Assembly: GCA_946902875.1 (NCBI GenBank)
Contig: OX336349.1
Location: forward strand, 9,881,891-9,945,890
DNA length: 64,000 nucleotides
Source of the DNA: Nematopogon swammerdamellus
Lineage: Eukaryota > Arthropoda > Insecta > Lepidoptera > Adelidae
Direction: 5' to 3'
Numbering within the stretch: position 1 is the stretch's first letter; every line of letters starts with the position of its first letter. The translations under genes were made by a program, and so were the position numbers. Shown piece by piece: positions 47,701 through 57,858 of this stretch. The notes under the pieces were generated by a model. The model had not been told where the DNA came from and searched no databases. It saw only the letters and a program-made list of their open reading frames with translations.

Positions 47701-48181
47701 CCGTGATGTCAGCCCATAATAACACCGGATGAAGTTGGTGCCACGTCAGTGCTTCCCTTCGGTCGTGCCGGCTACACTGAACTGGACGGAAAACACAAAC
47801 TATTTACTTAGCCGTTTCGACCGACCTTTCATTCAGTGCGGTGGTACCAACCCGGGTGGGTTAAACCCTACCACCTAGTAATATAAGATGGGATGAGTCA
47901 TATCCCTTAGTCGCCTTTTACGACATACACGGGGAGAGATGCAGTGGGGCTATTCTTTTAAAGTACCGGTCCCACACGATATAAAATAATGGCGAAAGTA
48001 AGTTGAGCTTTAAACCGACAATAAAAATTTTATTCAAATCCAATTTTTACACAAGAAAACAACATTACTAATAATAGAAACAATAATGTTTTTCTACATA
48101 CCTGGCAGCATTTGATAGCTTGAGCAACTTCAAGTGTTGCTTTCTGACTTTTTTGGCACGCTTGTTGCGAAGACTTCCCAT
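44742..48181 (-). CDS. Three-exon gene for a Mutator-type transposase-domain protein
   Basis: Seen: exon 1 is 48181-48102, with the start in context GCACAATGG and donor CAG|GTATGT. Exon 2 is 46800-46731, with acceptor TTGTTTCAG and donor AAA|GTAAGT. Exon 3 is 45836-44742, with acceptor TATTTTTAG. Phases agree (2, then 0), giving about 414 residues. Exon 1 is Lys/Arg-rich (MGSLRNKRAKK). Exon 3 starts with five 16-residue repeats. The domain follows, from GRRIIDF near residue 139 through a CQTC zinc-like pair, ITDGCW (Asp 298), KNKYCMICARA and DGDSSVY near 392-396. Known: this motif order is that of the arthropod 'Mutator-like transposase' domain, usually in mobile or domesticated genes. Odd: the domain stops after ILDTQPY, in RRGGS and a stop codon, and YqaJ-like coding follows in another frame. 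Both introns hold SINE pieces. Another in-frame ATG at 48256 could lengthen exon 1. The splice model is by eye; the domain call is strong, present function unknown. Confidence 0.72.
45585..45824 (-). repeat. Five tandem copies of a 48-bp coding repeat in exon 3
   Basis: Five 48-bp units encode RQS-x-ELV-IEAAQGDDE with small changes (METAQTDDK in the first unit, QRDDE in the last). The length is a multiple of three, so the frame is kept. The peptide is acidic, has no hydrophobic segment, and sits between the basic N-terminus and the Mutator domain. It is probably a flexible linker expanded by slippage or unequal exchange. Confidence 0.9.
45929..45995 (-). mobile_element. SINE-family tail in intron 2
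   Basis: 67-bp tail, TGGGCTGACATCACGGACG to TTTCCATA and a T run on the plus strand. Severely 5'-truncated. It lies in intron 2 of the Mutator-domain gene. Confidence 0.78.
46979..46993. promoter_or_regulatory. Palindromic X-box-like site in intron 1
   Basis: CGTTGCTAGGCAACG is a perfect 15-bp palindrome (7-bp half-sites around one base). It fits the RFX-factor X-box form (GTTGCY, short spacer, RGCAAC). It lies in intron 1 of the Mutator-domain gene. Function is inferred only from the motif. Confidence 0.3.
47502..47648. mobile_element. SINE head remnant and a tRNA-derived SINE fragment
   Basis: CAGCCTCGGTAGCTCAGTGG at 47502-47521 is the family head on the plus strand. On the minus strand, 47648-47576 reads like a tRNA: GCCTAGTGGTTAGTGG (A-box) and GTGGGTTCAAATCCCGC (T-arm with B-box). 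The anticodon stem does not pair, so it is not a functional tRNA. Confidence 0.6.
47654..47974 (-). mobile_element. SINE-family copy with an alternative 5' head
   Basis: Read on the minus strand, it starts ACCGGTACTTTAAAAGAATA, GCCCCACTGC, GTCGTAAAAGGCGACTAAGG and then the shared body and tail. The head matches the start of the interspersed repeat at 34822-35153 instead of the tRNA/5S head. It lies in intron 1 of the Mutator-domain gene. Confidence 0.75.
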
Positions 48182-48204
48182 TGTGCGGTACACCGATACG
48201 AAAT

Positions 48205-48214
48205 CCTTTTTATA
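48205..48214 (-). promoter_or_regulatory. TATA-like box just upstream of the Mutator-domain gene
   Basis: TATAAAAAGG on the minus strand lies about 33 bp before the proposed ATG. A start site 25-30 bp downstream would leave almost no leader, so either transcription starts elsewhere or the match is chance. Confidence 0.3.
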
Positions 48215-48732
48215 ACGAAAGGTCGTAAGTACGAGCGAAATATCCACAGAACCCACTTGGATGCGTCCGCGCAGGAGGTGCGTCGAGACGGGACTGAGCG
48301 ACGCGCTCGCTGGGTGCGCATTATGTATGAAATTTTGTATGGCAATTTGACACCGCGCGCTACATTTTCGTTAGTTAATTAATTTTAATAAAATATTTAA
48401 ACATTTGGACAATTTCGAGGTATGGGGTCACAGTGAAGGATATAAGTAGCCAAAAGCTATAAAAATTTCTTCAATTTTCATACTAGATCCCCGAGTAAAA
48501 CTTGCACAAATTAGAGCGTTTTTTCAAGAAATTAAGACTTGTTCAGGTTTTTTTTTACAAACAATTAAAAGTTATAATACAAAACAAATGGTATGGGGTC
48601 CTTGTGTGGAAGTTTCTCTTTCAAATACATATTTTTTATAATACGTTATCTTTTCGCATTTCGTACAAATTTGAGTTCAAAAATACTCAATTATCACGAA
48701 TATCGGACGGCAAAGTCTTAAATAAAAGATTT

Positions 48733-48893
48733 TTATAGAAAGCGCGACATATGGCGCCAAGCCAGCCATAAGGTGCAACAACGACACCCCTGGACATTGG
48801 GTTTCACGCACGTTTCACGTGAACGCCATGCCGGGTTGACAGGTGCCCATTCACGCCTCTCTTACAGTACCCGACTATACTTGGGACGAACTA
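48733..48893 (-). mobile_element. LINE 3' end (CR1/Jockey-type family), decayed
   Basis: The GGCGCCATATGTCGCGCT tail and the reversed CAAGTATA...GGGCACCTGTCAACC segment match the 5913-6792 copy with several substitutions. No useful frame remains. Confidence 0.7.
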
Positions 48894-48939
48894 TGATTAA
48901 TTTTATTTTTAATGTAATTTCATTAAATTATATATTTAC

Positions 48940-48984
48940 CAAAGAGTTTGTATTAGGTCGCTGCGCTCTAATACAAACTCTTTG
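48940..48984. repeat. Short hairpin (17-bp arms)
   Basis: CAAAGAGTTTGTATTAG, an 11-bp loop, then the exact complement. Confidence 0.93.
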
Positions 48985-49890
48985 ATATTTACACTGTGGA
49001 TTTAAATTTTAAATGATTTCGATACATAGATGGTTTCGTTTGGTTCAGATATTGAGGAATATTTCTCACTTAAAAAAACAAATAAAATGGCTTTAATACT
49101 GGAGAAATGTATGTAAAATTTTACATTATTATAGATATTTATCCACCCCTTAATAAACTAAAACAAACTGTGAGTATGACAACGTGCTACATTTGTACGT
49201 CCATTTTTCGATTCGGTTGTACAATTAGAAAGATTTCTCCTGCCGCCATTGTTGAACATTTAAAATTCGTATTTGGAATTCGTAATTGGCAGTGCTGCCA
49301 CATTAGAAAAGTTGAAATACAAGCGGAGCGATCTCGGTTGTGTACGTGATAAACTGTTTTAATAAATATAGCCATTATAACCGCACGTAGGTAATAAAAC
49401 AGTGCTTTATATTCAGCACGTGGTCACTCGCATCTGAAGGGCAGTGTGAACCCTTTGGCCGGGCGAAATATATGGCACATTCAACCTGAATATTTTAAGC
49501 AATATTAAAGTCTGCGATCGTCCTTTCTTGTAAAGGTAAAAACCGTGAATTTACGTGACCCCATGTCACGTAAAAACCACGGTAAAACTGTATTTCATTG
49601 TAATGAAAATATTAGTGTTTAGGGTGAATTCATACATAACTTATTTAAATTGATTTAGCATTTTCTGCTGTTCTGCATACAAAAAATTCAATTATTAGAT
49701 TTTTGTTAATAAATAATTATATACGTTTAATAATACATTTATAGATAATTTAAACTCAGTTTGATTACAATGTAGCTACATTGTAGAGCTCAACATTGTA
49801 CATGTAGAGTTTAATTTGATCCAACGTCTGGTTAATGTTTAGTACCTAAGTTGTGCTTATTTTATGAAAATTATTTGCACTGTATGTATA

Positions 49891-50078
49891 AACTGTAAAC
49901 TCTGGAACGCCTTCCTGCCCATATATTTCCCCCAAGTACAGTCTCAGGTCCTTCAAGAGAGACGTGAACGGGCACCTGTGACGCCGGCATGGCATTCACA
50001 ACCCCCGCATACGACCGAATGTCCATGAGCGTCGTTAGACACCTTATGGATGGCTCGGCGCCATATATATAAATAATA
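49891..50078 (+). mobile_element. LINE 3' end (CR1/Jockey-type family)
   Basis: AAACTCTGGAACGCCTTCCT to GGCGCCATATATA parallels 6594-6770 of the longer copy, with frame-breaking changes. 5'-truncated. Confidence 0.78.
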
Positions 50079-50770
50079 ACAAGTAACAACACTAACCTAA
50101 CTCTACAAATGTACCTCAGACAATATGTTGTCCCCGACCTTCCTTCCACTGCCAAGTTATCTCGTAGAGGAATAAATAAAAATATGAGCAGTAGGCTGAG
50201 CGCGCGTACGAGTACATATTCTTACGTGTTTCCCGGGCACTTGTAAGGCATTAGTGGCCCTTCGTGCGAACATCGGTAGGTTTAAGGGATCAAGTCCGCC
50301 CTTCGGACAATCCCCGACGAGAGCAGGTTGGGTTTTTCTGTTTGTCTTTTCGATTGTTCCGAGTTATCTTTTTGATTAACTTATGAATTGAGGTCGTGTG
50401 AATGGTTTCTATTGAGTTTTCTTTTAGAATGTTATGAATTTTCGTGGTGTTCATAATATTATTCCATTACTTCATTATAACTGTATTTCATAACAATCGA
50501 ATAATTGTTTCTTCCATTTCATAGATTTAATATTATATTTATCCATATCGTCGCCAAAAAGGGTAATTAAGTAACCAAAAACACTCCACGAGATTTAATT
50601 TTCAAGGTGATTATATATTTTTGAAGTTGTACTTCTTTACAAACTCAAAAAAAAGTTTAAAATATACAAAAACCGAAGAAACTAAAAAATAAAACTCAAG
50701 AAACTAAAAGAAACTCAACAAAATAAAATAAAAAATTAAATAACAAAAAAACCTATGAAAATACAGTATA

Positions 50771-50870
50771 CTTCAGTGTAGCCGGCACGTCCGAAGGGAA
50801 GCACTGAGATGGCACCTCGTTCACCCGGTGTTATGGGCTGACATCATAGATGTTGTAGGTCATGTAGCCT
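50771..50870 (+). mobile_element. SINE-family 3' fragment
   Basis: CTTCAGTGTAGCCGGCACG to GTCATGTAGCC. It is 5'-truncated and has also lost the final tail. Confidence 0.75.
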
Positions 50871-51369
50871 ATAACTTGTAACGTAGAGAGAAGTATAACT
50901 TCTAACGCGCGTACGTACACGCACATTTTTTTTATATTTTCATGTCTACTTAGAAGTGGAAAGGCGGTGAAAGTTTTAAATCTAACTAAAATAAGCAAAA
51001 GCTGACTAATCGATTAGTGATCCAACCTGGAAGTAGAGTCCATACCAACAGGTGAGAGAGCTGGCCCTGAGACTTCGCCTCGGGAATACAAATGGCGGCT
51101 AACGACCCTAATAACTGCGAGCACGAGATAGAGCCTCAGCCTACAACGACGGTTGCTTGTGTGACTGATTTTTTGAGGATTAGAACTGTGAGGATTAAGG
51201 ATGTCATTTTTCTATTTCGCCTTTTCTCGTTTGCAATTTTAAGAAAATTCGTCAACTCTACATACATCATGGTCGGTACCTATATTATATTAATAATCTG
51301 GGAAACGTGTAATTGGCCATACTCTATGTCTGTGTAATAACGATTATCGACGTTAATTAATTTTTCCTT

Positions 51370-51561
51370 GCCCCTACTAGGTTGTTGGCTCAAATTGTAG
51401 CCGACTGGGTTGATACCACCGTTCTGGTGGTAAGATGGCCGCATAGCAGGCTCGGTTGTGTTCTCCTCTAGTCCAGTATAGGCAGCCTACCTTCTCGGAG
51501 GTGATATTGGCTTGTCAGAGCATGCGCTTTGGCCCCTCCGACTCATTCACCGATACCAGAT
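51370..51561 (-). mobile_element. Interspersed repeat (GGTGGCTGA family), fullest copy
   Basis: The minus strand runs GAATGAGTCGGAGGGGCC, ATATCACCTCCGAGAAGG, GCGGCCATCTTACCACC to CCTAGTAGGGGC. It fills in the block missing from the two shorter copies. Confidence 0.65.
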
Positions 51562-51662
51562 TACATAAAATAAAAATAATGTGAATGGCCGTTTCAACGA
51601 GAATCCGGGGCACACGTAGAAAAATAAACAGATCTGTGGGGCTAGAAGACGGTGCCGGCTTA

Positions 51663-52695
51663 TCTTCTATACATATAATAAAATCGTAGACTTACCGTGT
51701 CTGTACATTAACTATTTTTGCAAAACAATAACTGGGGGACGGAAGGAATAAGTAATAGAACGTAAAAATAAAATTTTTGAAATTTTTGTCTGTTTTTGTC
51801 GGTTTGTCGGTTTGTTGGTTTGTTTGTTTGTTTGTGCGCGCATCACGCAAAAACCACTAATTGAATTCAAAATCTAATTAATAAATATGAAGCTTTATTC
51901 TGAGTAACATTTAGTGTTTATTTCATCAAAATCAATGCACAGAATCAAAAGATATTAATTTTTTAAGTTTAGTTAGAAAATATCTTATAGCACCACGCCA
52001 CCGCGCCGCCGCAGCGCCGGGCGCCGCGTCGCGTCGTCGCGGCGGCGTCGCGCGGATCTTTGGAAAAGAAACACGGCTATAGAGTGTTGAGGGTGAAAAA
52101 TTTCGTGTGTGCAGTTTTTATCTGTTTTTATTATTTAATAAAAAAACACACATTTTTCAAAGTCGTCTTCAGATTAAATTGTTTATACATATATTTAATA
52201 AGTCCAATAATGAATGATAGGTGGCGTTGTTATCTGATAATTAGATTTATTAGTTGTTATCTTTTATCCTTTCATTTAATCTTTCTTATTCTTTTCCTAA
52301 ATTATATTGTTTGACCTTCCTGATTTCAACAGTCTGAAACTAAGATTGTATGCGAGCTGCTAGGTGTAGGTTTTTTCTGTTTTTTTGGTTGTATTATTAC
52401 ATTTTAGTCAGCCTTGGTAGCTCAGTGGTGCGGTCGGTCAACTGTTGATAAGCAACCCTGAACGCGGTCAGTACTTGGATGTGTGACCGCCCGACCGTTG
52501 GAGGCTGACCGTGGTTCGGATTCCACGTTAAACTGTAGGTACCTTCCCTTCTTACCTTACTAGGTGGTAGGGTTTATCGCACCCGGGTTGGTACCACCGC
52601 ACTGAATGAAAGACACAGTCACGTTGCGTTTTATAATTATAATAGACTGTGAGGAAGATCAAGTCCACGCGGACGTAGTCGCGGGCACAGCTAGT
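51663..52695 (+). mobile_element. Helitron-like element carrying a nested SINE head
   Basis: The start TCTTCTATACATATAATAAA and the end CACGCGGACGTAGTCGCGGG plus CACAGCTAGT fit the Helitron-like family. Between them lie a TTGTTTG/TCGGTTTG run, a very GC-rich island at 51992-52055, an AT-rich stretch and the SINE head at 52407-52611. No Rep/helicase frame is visible. Confidence 0.5.
52407..52611 (+). mobile_element. SINE head (tRNA/5S family), tail missing
   Basis: GTCAGCCTTGGTAGCTCAGTGG (a clean tRNA A-box) leads into the 5S-like block at 52448-52491, then GTGGTTCGGATTCCAC and the body to CACTGAATGAAA. The 3' half is absent. It lies inside a Helitron-like element. Confidence 0.78.
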
Positions 52696-53017
52696 TTGCT
52701 AATAATATCTGAAAACTGAAGAACAATTGCGAGGAGAGGACATTAGGTGAAGAGATGGCTGCGTACAACTTCAGATTATCACAATGCGGCTTCATTGTTG
52801 AATATAATCTATGTGCAAAAGAAAAAAAAAATTGTGCCCTTTGAAAACAGTATCCAAATATGGCAGTAAACATTTGGGGCGAGTCATCATCGAACTTACT
52901 AGGATTTTAGAAAACTTAAGAAGGTCATGTGCAGAATGGACAAGACTGAGACAAGTTTTCCATCATTATAGAAATGTTTTCGGTTACGCGGTATACTGAA
53001 AGCGACTCACTTTTATT

Positions 53018-53061
53018 TGTCGACGTTTTGTCCCACACTCTGGGGACATCCTCGGGACACG
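53018..53061 (-). ncRNA. Decayed hammerhead-ribozyme-like motif in the Penelope-like 3' region
   Basis: The minus strand reads CCGAGGA, stem GTCCC...GGGAC with loop CAGAGTGT, then AAAAC and GTC. Against the hammerhead core CUGANGA-stem II-GAAA, there is one change in each core box. Known: Penelope-like terminal repeats encode hammerhead motifs. Probably inactive. Confidence 0.45.
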
Positions 53062-53910
53062 CGGTGCGACGACCTGAAACCCGACACGTCGTCCAGTCAG
53101 ATGTCAACTGCCGGTTGCCGCTGACGTAGATTGTAGCAATGCGAGGGTACTTCGGCCGATGCGGGTAGGTTCGACATCTCTTCCTGGAAAAGGTCGGTGC
53201 ACGCGTAGCTCACTCTGTCTATGGCCGCCAGAGCTTGATGCTGGTTACCACCCGAGCCATGCTTCGCCAGCAGAGAAGTCCACGACGAAGAGAGTACCAT
53301 GCTGTCTGTCTTCTCTGTTGAAATTGGCATGTCTGGAAATTTAAATGGATTCTTGAATCAAACGTGGAACATAGTGTTTTTCCACTGATATCGTACTGGT
53401 TTGGTCGAATCGAATCCAATGATTTGTGCCACTGTCCAGAGCATGCTCACAGATGGCTGACTTATGGAACTCGTTGTTCTTCATCGCCCTGATGTGTTCC
53501 GACAACCTTGTCTGAACACTCCGCTTCGTTTGTCCGATGTAGCACCTCCCACAGCTACATGGTATTTTGTATACACCTGGAGCCTGCAGTGGAATCTGGT
53601 CCTTGGCTGTTCTCAACATGCCTTGGATTTTTGTGAGAGGTTTGTAGAAGGTCTTTATGCTCAACTTGCTCATCAACTTACCTATACGGTCCGTGATCCC
53701 TCGTATGTATGGTAAGTAGGCACACCGCCTTCCGACCTCTACCTTCTGCCGCCCTGTTGCTGCACGTTGAACAGACAGGTAGATTCGTGGTTTATAGCCA
53801 TTCTGTCGCAACACTGTCATTACTTTGGTAAGTTCCTCCTTGATGTTTTCAACCAATCGTAGGCGGTTCTGATGATAAACCATACGTTTGGCCCAGAACG
53901 TCGAGTCCAT
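53019..53910 (-). pseudogene. Penelope-like element fragment with GIY-YIG endonuclease domain
   Basis: Seen: a 189-codon minus-strand frame (53910-53341). After a basic region come APGVYKIPCSC (GVY at 112-114), CYIGQTKRSV (YIG at 124-126), RLSEH and ICEHALDSGTNH, ending in KHYVPRLIQESI. A TAA at 53343-53341 breaks the frame. Coding resumes as ANFNRED, then after a frameshift SMVLSSSWTSLL near 53310-53290. Known: a GIY-YIG nuclease with this Cys/His pattern, C-terminal to a reverse transcriptase, is the hallmark of Penelope-like elements. No reverse transcriptase precedes it, so the copy is 5'-truncated and dead. The 3' region holds a hammerhead-like motif at 53018-53061. Confidence 0.8.
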
Positions 53911-54161
53911 CCAACGTCATATGTGTGCTCTTTAAACAGCCGCGAGTAAAACATCGTCGCTGTGAAAAGTCAATATTTAAAGCGAACCACGGATTTTTCT
54001 TCCGTGTCTACTGAACTTTCAGCCACACCACACCGACTGTATGAAACGTCATAAAATGACGATCAATCGATCTCATAGAAAGAGCCCATAGCGGGAAGGA
54101 TTATCATCAGAATGTTTATGGTTCCACTAATCTTTAAATTATCTCACGAACACAGGAGAGA

Positions 54162-54265
54162 TTTTTTTTATGGAAATTGACACGGTTGGCTACGTCATCT
54201 ACAACATCGGTGATGTCAGCCCATAACACCGGGTGAAATAGGTGCCATATGTCAGCGCTTCCCTT
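54162..54265 (-). mobile_element. SINE-family tail
   Basis: Reverse tail from T9 at 54162 to AAGGGAAGCGCTGACATATG. 5'-truncated. Confidence 0.76.
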
Positions 54266-55759
54266 CATTTCATATACATTTTCGCGAGATAATCTTAAGA
54301 TTTTCGTAATCAGAAGATAATCCTTCTACCCGCAATTGGGCATAATAATGTTTGTTGAAGATATCGTATGGTTGAAGCTATAGCTACCACTTACAATAAA
54401 GTAACGATGTCAGCAACTCTGAATCGCACACATTTTGCCTTACCCTCTAAATGTAGGTTCCACGTTAGTGCGCTGTCTGCCAAATATTCAAACGAAATAA
54501 ATCGCACCGGAAACTGTCAAATTGTGGAGGCGTTCGTTGGCAAACTGTCGGCTTCGGGAAATTATCCTACGTGGAAAATCCACACCTTCCGCTCCCCGCG
54601 GGACGATCGTGGGAAGGCGTGCACGCATTTTCGCGCAAAAGTTCGATAATTTCGTTATACAAGTTTCATCGCTTATATCAGTCGCCGGTACCCGTGTTAG
54701 GGAATATTCAGAGAAGTTTGCGCGCGTAGGCAATAATTTGAGTGGTGTTTGTGTGACGTTAACAGTTCGGACTCTGGCCGGATGCGGAGTGATGAAAACT
54801 GTTCATTTGATAGCCGGATGTGAAGTTTGTACATGTATTGGGCATTTTAATAAAATGGAATAACAATAATAATTCTGGCTTGGTAAAGTATAGAAGTCTT
54901 AATCATTTTAGTCATCATGATAAAATTATAACATAGAATTACAGTCGTCATGTCGCGCGCCTACAGCTTCGAATACATTTCAATTTTTTTATTTATTACA
55001 GCAGCCGCAACTAATTGGGGATAACATTTTAATTGTGTATGCATTGCACAGAGCAAGACAACGCGCCGCGCGCTCTAGGGGCGGCCGGCCGGGGGATGAC
55101 GGCCGCCGATCGCTGTTCTGTGATGCATTGCGTGTACTATAATATGAAACAATAATTGATTGTAAGCTGCAGGGAATGGATAAATTATGATTGACAATTT
55201 TAATTCCGTTTTCAATATATATTTTTCGCGACCTTGTCTTCCAACCGGACGCGGAAAATAAATTCCGATTTTGAAAGTAAATCAAAGCGAAATCATAAAA
55301 ACCGAATCAAATATTGACACCCGCACCGCACTGTGAAATATGAGTATGTTAGAAGCGACAGCACATCGCACCGCGGAATCCATACACAAAATTACCATAA
55401 AACACACACGGAGCGCGTGAAAGTCGCAAATATAGGCAGCTGTAAAATGAAAATTGAATTTTCACTTCATTTCACACGGGGAGAGGTAACACATTGCACA
55501 TGTCGCGAGATACGTGCCTACCTACTTAACAATGTGGAAGTATCGCCGTGCACATGGGCTTTATAAGACGCCAGCATCGCTTGAAATGTTACGAAGTTTG
55601 ACGGAACGAACGACAAGAATTGCGCGAAGTGTGGCCTTTGTGGAGTTCCAACTACCTGCCAACATGTAAAATAAGTAAAATATTAACTTTTTATAACATT
55701 TATTATACCACTGAACAATTTATCAATACCAACCGCTTAAAGTACTTTTCTTCCAGAGT
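54266..55759. other. No recognised gene
   Basis: Overlapping frames of 81-113 codons at 54368-54863 on both strands cover a GC-richer patch (54530-54620) without a known motif. A GGGGCGGCCGGCCGGGGG run lies at 55078-55096. Confidence 0.45.
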
Positions 55760-56009
55760 CCCTAAGGGATAGAGAACGTTCGAAGTAATCGACAATAAAC
55801 TGTAGGTTTCTTCCCTTCTTAGCTTACTAAGTGGCAGGGTTTAACTTAAACGGCTATGTAAACAGTTCTCGTTTTCCGTCCAGTTCAGTGTTGCCGGCAC
55901 GACCGAAGGGAAGCACTGACATGGCACCTAGTTCACCAAGATGTTTTGGGCTGACATCAAGGATGTTGTAGGTGATGTAAAAAACCGTGTTAGTTTTCAT
56001 AAAAAAAAA
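55760..56009 (+). mobile_element. SINE-family copy, diverged
   Basis: CCCTAAGGGAT, CTTCCCTTCTTAGCTTACTA, then the body and tail GTTAGTTTTCATAAAA with an A tract. Internal pieces of the body (the CCCGGGTTGG block) are deleted. Confidence 0.75.
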
Positions 56010-56830
56010 ACAATATTATTTTCTCTTAGGCTCGCCAACAGTTTATTACGTATACAAAAAAAAATAAATAAAAAAATTAAGTCGAAGTCTGCAATTTCCT
56101 TCGTAATTCTAGGTTCTGAGCACACTCCATCAGCAAATGGCATATATATATCATCCGCTTTGTTGCACTGATCACAGTTTGGAGAATCTTATTTTTCATC
56201 AGAAATTTAAATTTATTCAAATCTTGAGGTAACCAAATCAAGAGCCCAGTAACATCTTTCATCCATCCATCTCATCATCATCCATCTCATCATCCAGTAA
56301 CATCATAATAACATAGTTTCATAAAGCTTTGCATAAGATGTATACTTTTATCAAGAGCTTCCTAATTCCGCAAAATGTCCAGATAATGTTCCTAAAAATC
56401 TTCCAATTCGTTCAAAGTATTGTGTTCCATGATCATACAACATAAACCAGAACTCAACTAAATATCAACTTGCTTCAAATCTAAAAGAGCTATCAGAAAG
56501 TAAAGTACTTAAGAGTTCCATTAATTATATAACAAATTGAAGCTATTGTTAATCACGGTGCGTTTCAGTATACTAAGACTAACTCCAACATTCTCACCTA
56601 ACTTCCTGACGTAAACGTTTAACCCAATCGGGCAGGGCACCGCGCCGCCGCGCCGACCGCGTTCGGACGGGCGCGGGGCGGGCGGGCGCAGGGCGGAGGG
56701 GGACGCGGACGCGATGGCGGTCGGAAGTGAAATCACACTTGTCAGTTACGTGTCTAGTTTCCGGCATCGCAATAACAGGCGCCGCCGCGATCTTGCGCTC
56801 CGCCCGACATTGTTGGGTGCTCACCGAAGA
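56010..56830. other. No gene; GC-rich island before the promoter-like repeat
   Basis: CATC-rich short repeats lie at about 56262-56298. The island at 56636-56715 (CGCCGCCGCGCCG, GGGCGGGCGGGCG) gives 71-76-codon Ala/Pro/Arg-rich frames that look compositional. Confidence 0.45.
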
Positions 56831-57068
56831 CCATCTGAATAGGTTAGACGTGAAAAGAGGCGCTTATTTCATGCTATATAGGTGCGAGAGCGTATGACTC
56901 AGTGCAGTTGATTGTACAGTCGTGGTAGAAACATGTCTGAGTAGACTACTTTTGTCATACCACTGACTAAAATGTCGTAAGTAAAAATATGGTCGTCGTG
57001 TTTCAGTACAAATTCAATATACGATCGCTGCATGGTTGTTTCAGCCTATCTCCTTTTTTGGTGCTACT
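56831..57068 (+). repeat. Promoter-like dispersed sequence, copy B
   Basis: Carries TATATA at 56875-56880 and TCAGT at 56899-56903, spaced 26 bp as in an insect TATA/initiator promoter. AAAATGTCGTAAGTAAAAAT and GTGTTTCAGTACAAATTC follow. A GC-rich region (56636-56715) lies upstream. Could be a host promoter, a retroelement 5' end or an unknown repeat. Confidence 0.6.
56875..56903 (+). promoter_or_regulatory. TATA plus initiator pair
   Basis: TATATA and TCAGT with 26-bp spacing. No long open frame follows; the first ATGs give only short peptides. Confidence 0.4.
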
Positions 57069-57133
57069 CACAATGTGGGGAGTTTAGATTGGAAGTATTC
57101 ACGTGTATTGCGTTGAATGCACTATGAATATTT

Positions 57134-57184
57134 TTATCGGACTTCAAGAAAACAGGAGGTTCTCAATTCGACACGTATGTTTGT
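57134..57184 (+). mobile_element. Interspersed repeat fragment (ACCGACTTCAAAAAAGG family)
   Basis: TATCGGACTTCAAGAAAACA and GGAGGTTCTCAATTCGACAC, about 50 bp. Confidence 0.5.
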
Positions 57185-57608
57185 ATTTTATATTATGTAC
57201 TTCGATTATTTAGGGACCAAGTTATTTTAAAATTATTAAAATGAACGACGCATTAAATATTTCAACGAACAATTTATATATCTGTAAAGGTTGAGATGGA
57301 AAGCCTGTCGGCTTGGTCCACCCTGTATAAACAATAGGCGGGCGGCGCGCCAAGGGCGGAAATTCTTCCGACTATAATTTGATTTCAGCGTCCTGAAGCC
57401 TAAGCCTAATCTGATCTGGTTACGTCTGGTCTGGTAGTTTTGTGCTTCTACATAATCACATCAAACGCTTTATGTAATTAATTTATCTAACTTATGAGAG
57501 ATATTATATATTTATAATTTATAAGCATATGTAACTACCTACTATAAAATGAAATTTCTAAATTAACCTAATACAAAATATTATATTAATTAGTTTACTT
57601 TTTTATGT

Positions 57609-57858
57609 TAAAGTGAGTACATGCTTAGTGCATGTACTCACTTTATTTTTCTTCACTAGATTAGTCTAAAATAAAGAAAAAATACGTCGCGATTTCGAAC
57701 CTGAACCTCTGATACGAGCCGCCAACGCGTTACCAATTTCGCTTCCGGGTCGATGCCGTATTCTCTCCAAATAAGTCAGATTCAAAAGTTAAAAGTAATA
57801 AAACATAAAATGTTCAGTCCTATCACTCTTTGATGAGAAGCCTATACGGCTTCTCATC
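57609..57858. repeat. Two short hairpins
   Basis: AAAGTGAGTACATGC-TTAGT-complement at 57610-57644, and GATGAGAAGCC-TATAC-GGCTTCTCATC at 57832-57858. Confidence 0.9.

Larger units (their letters stand above)
48985..51369. other. No gene; only the listed LINE and SINE fragments
   Basis: The remaining 2 kb is AT-rich with A-rich runs at 50640-50760 and no coding motif. Confidence 0.5.
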
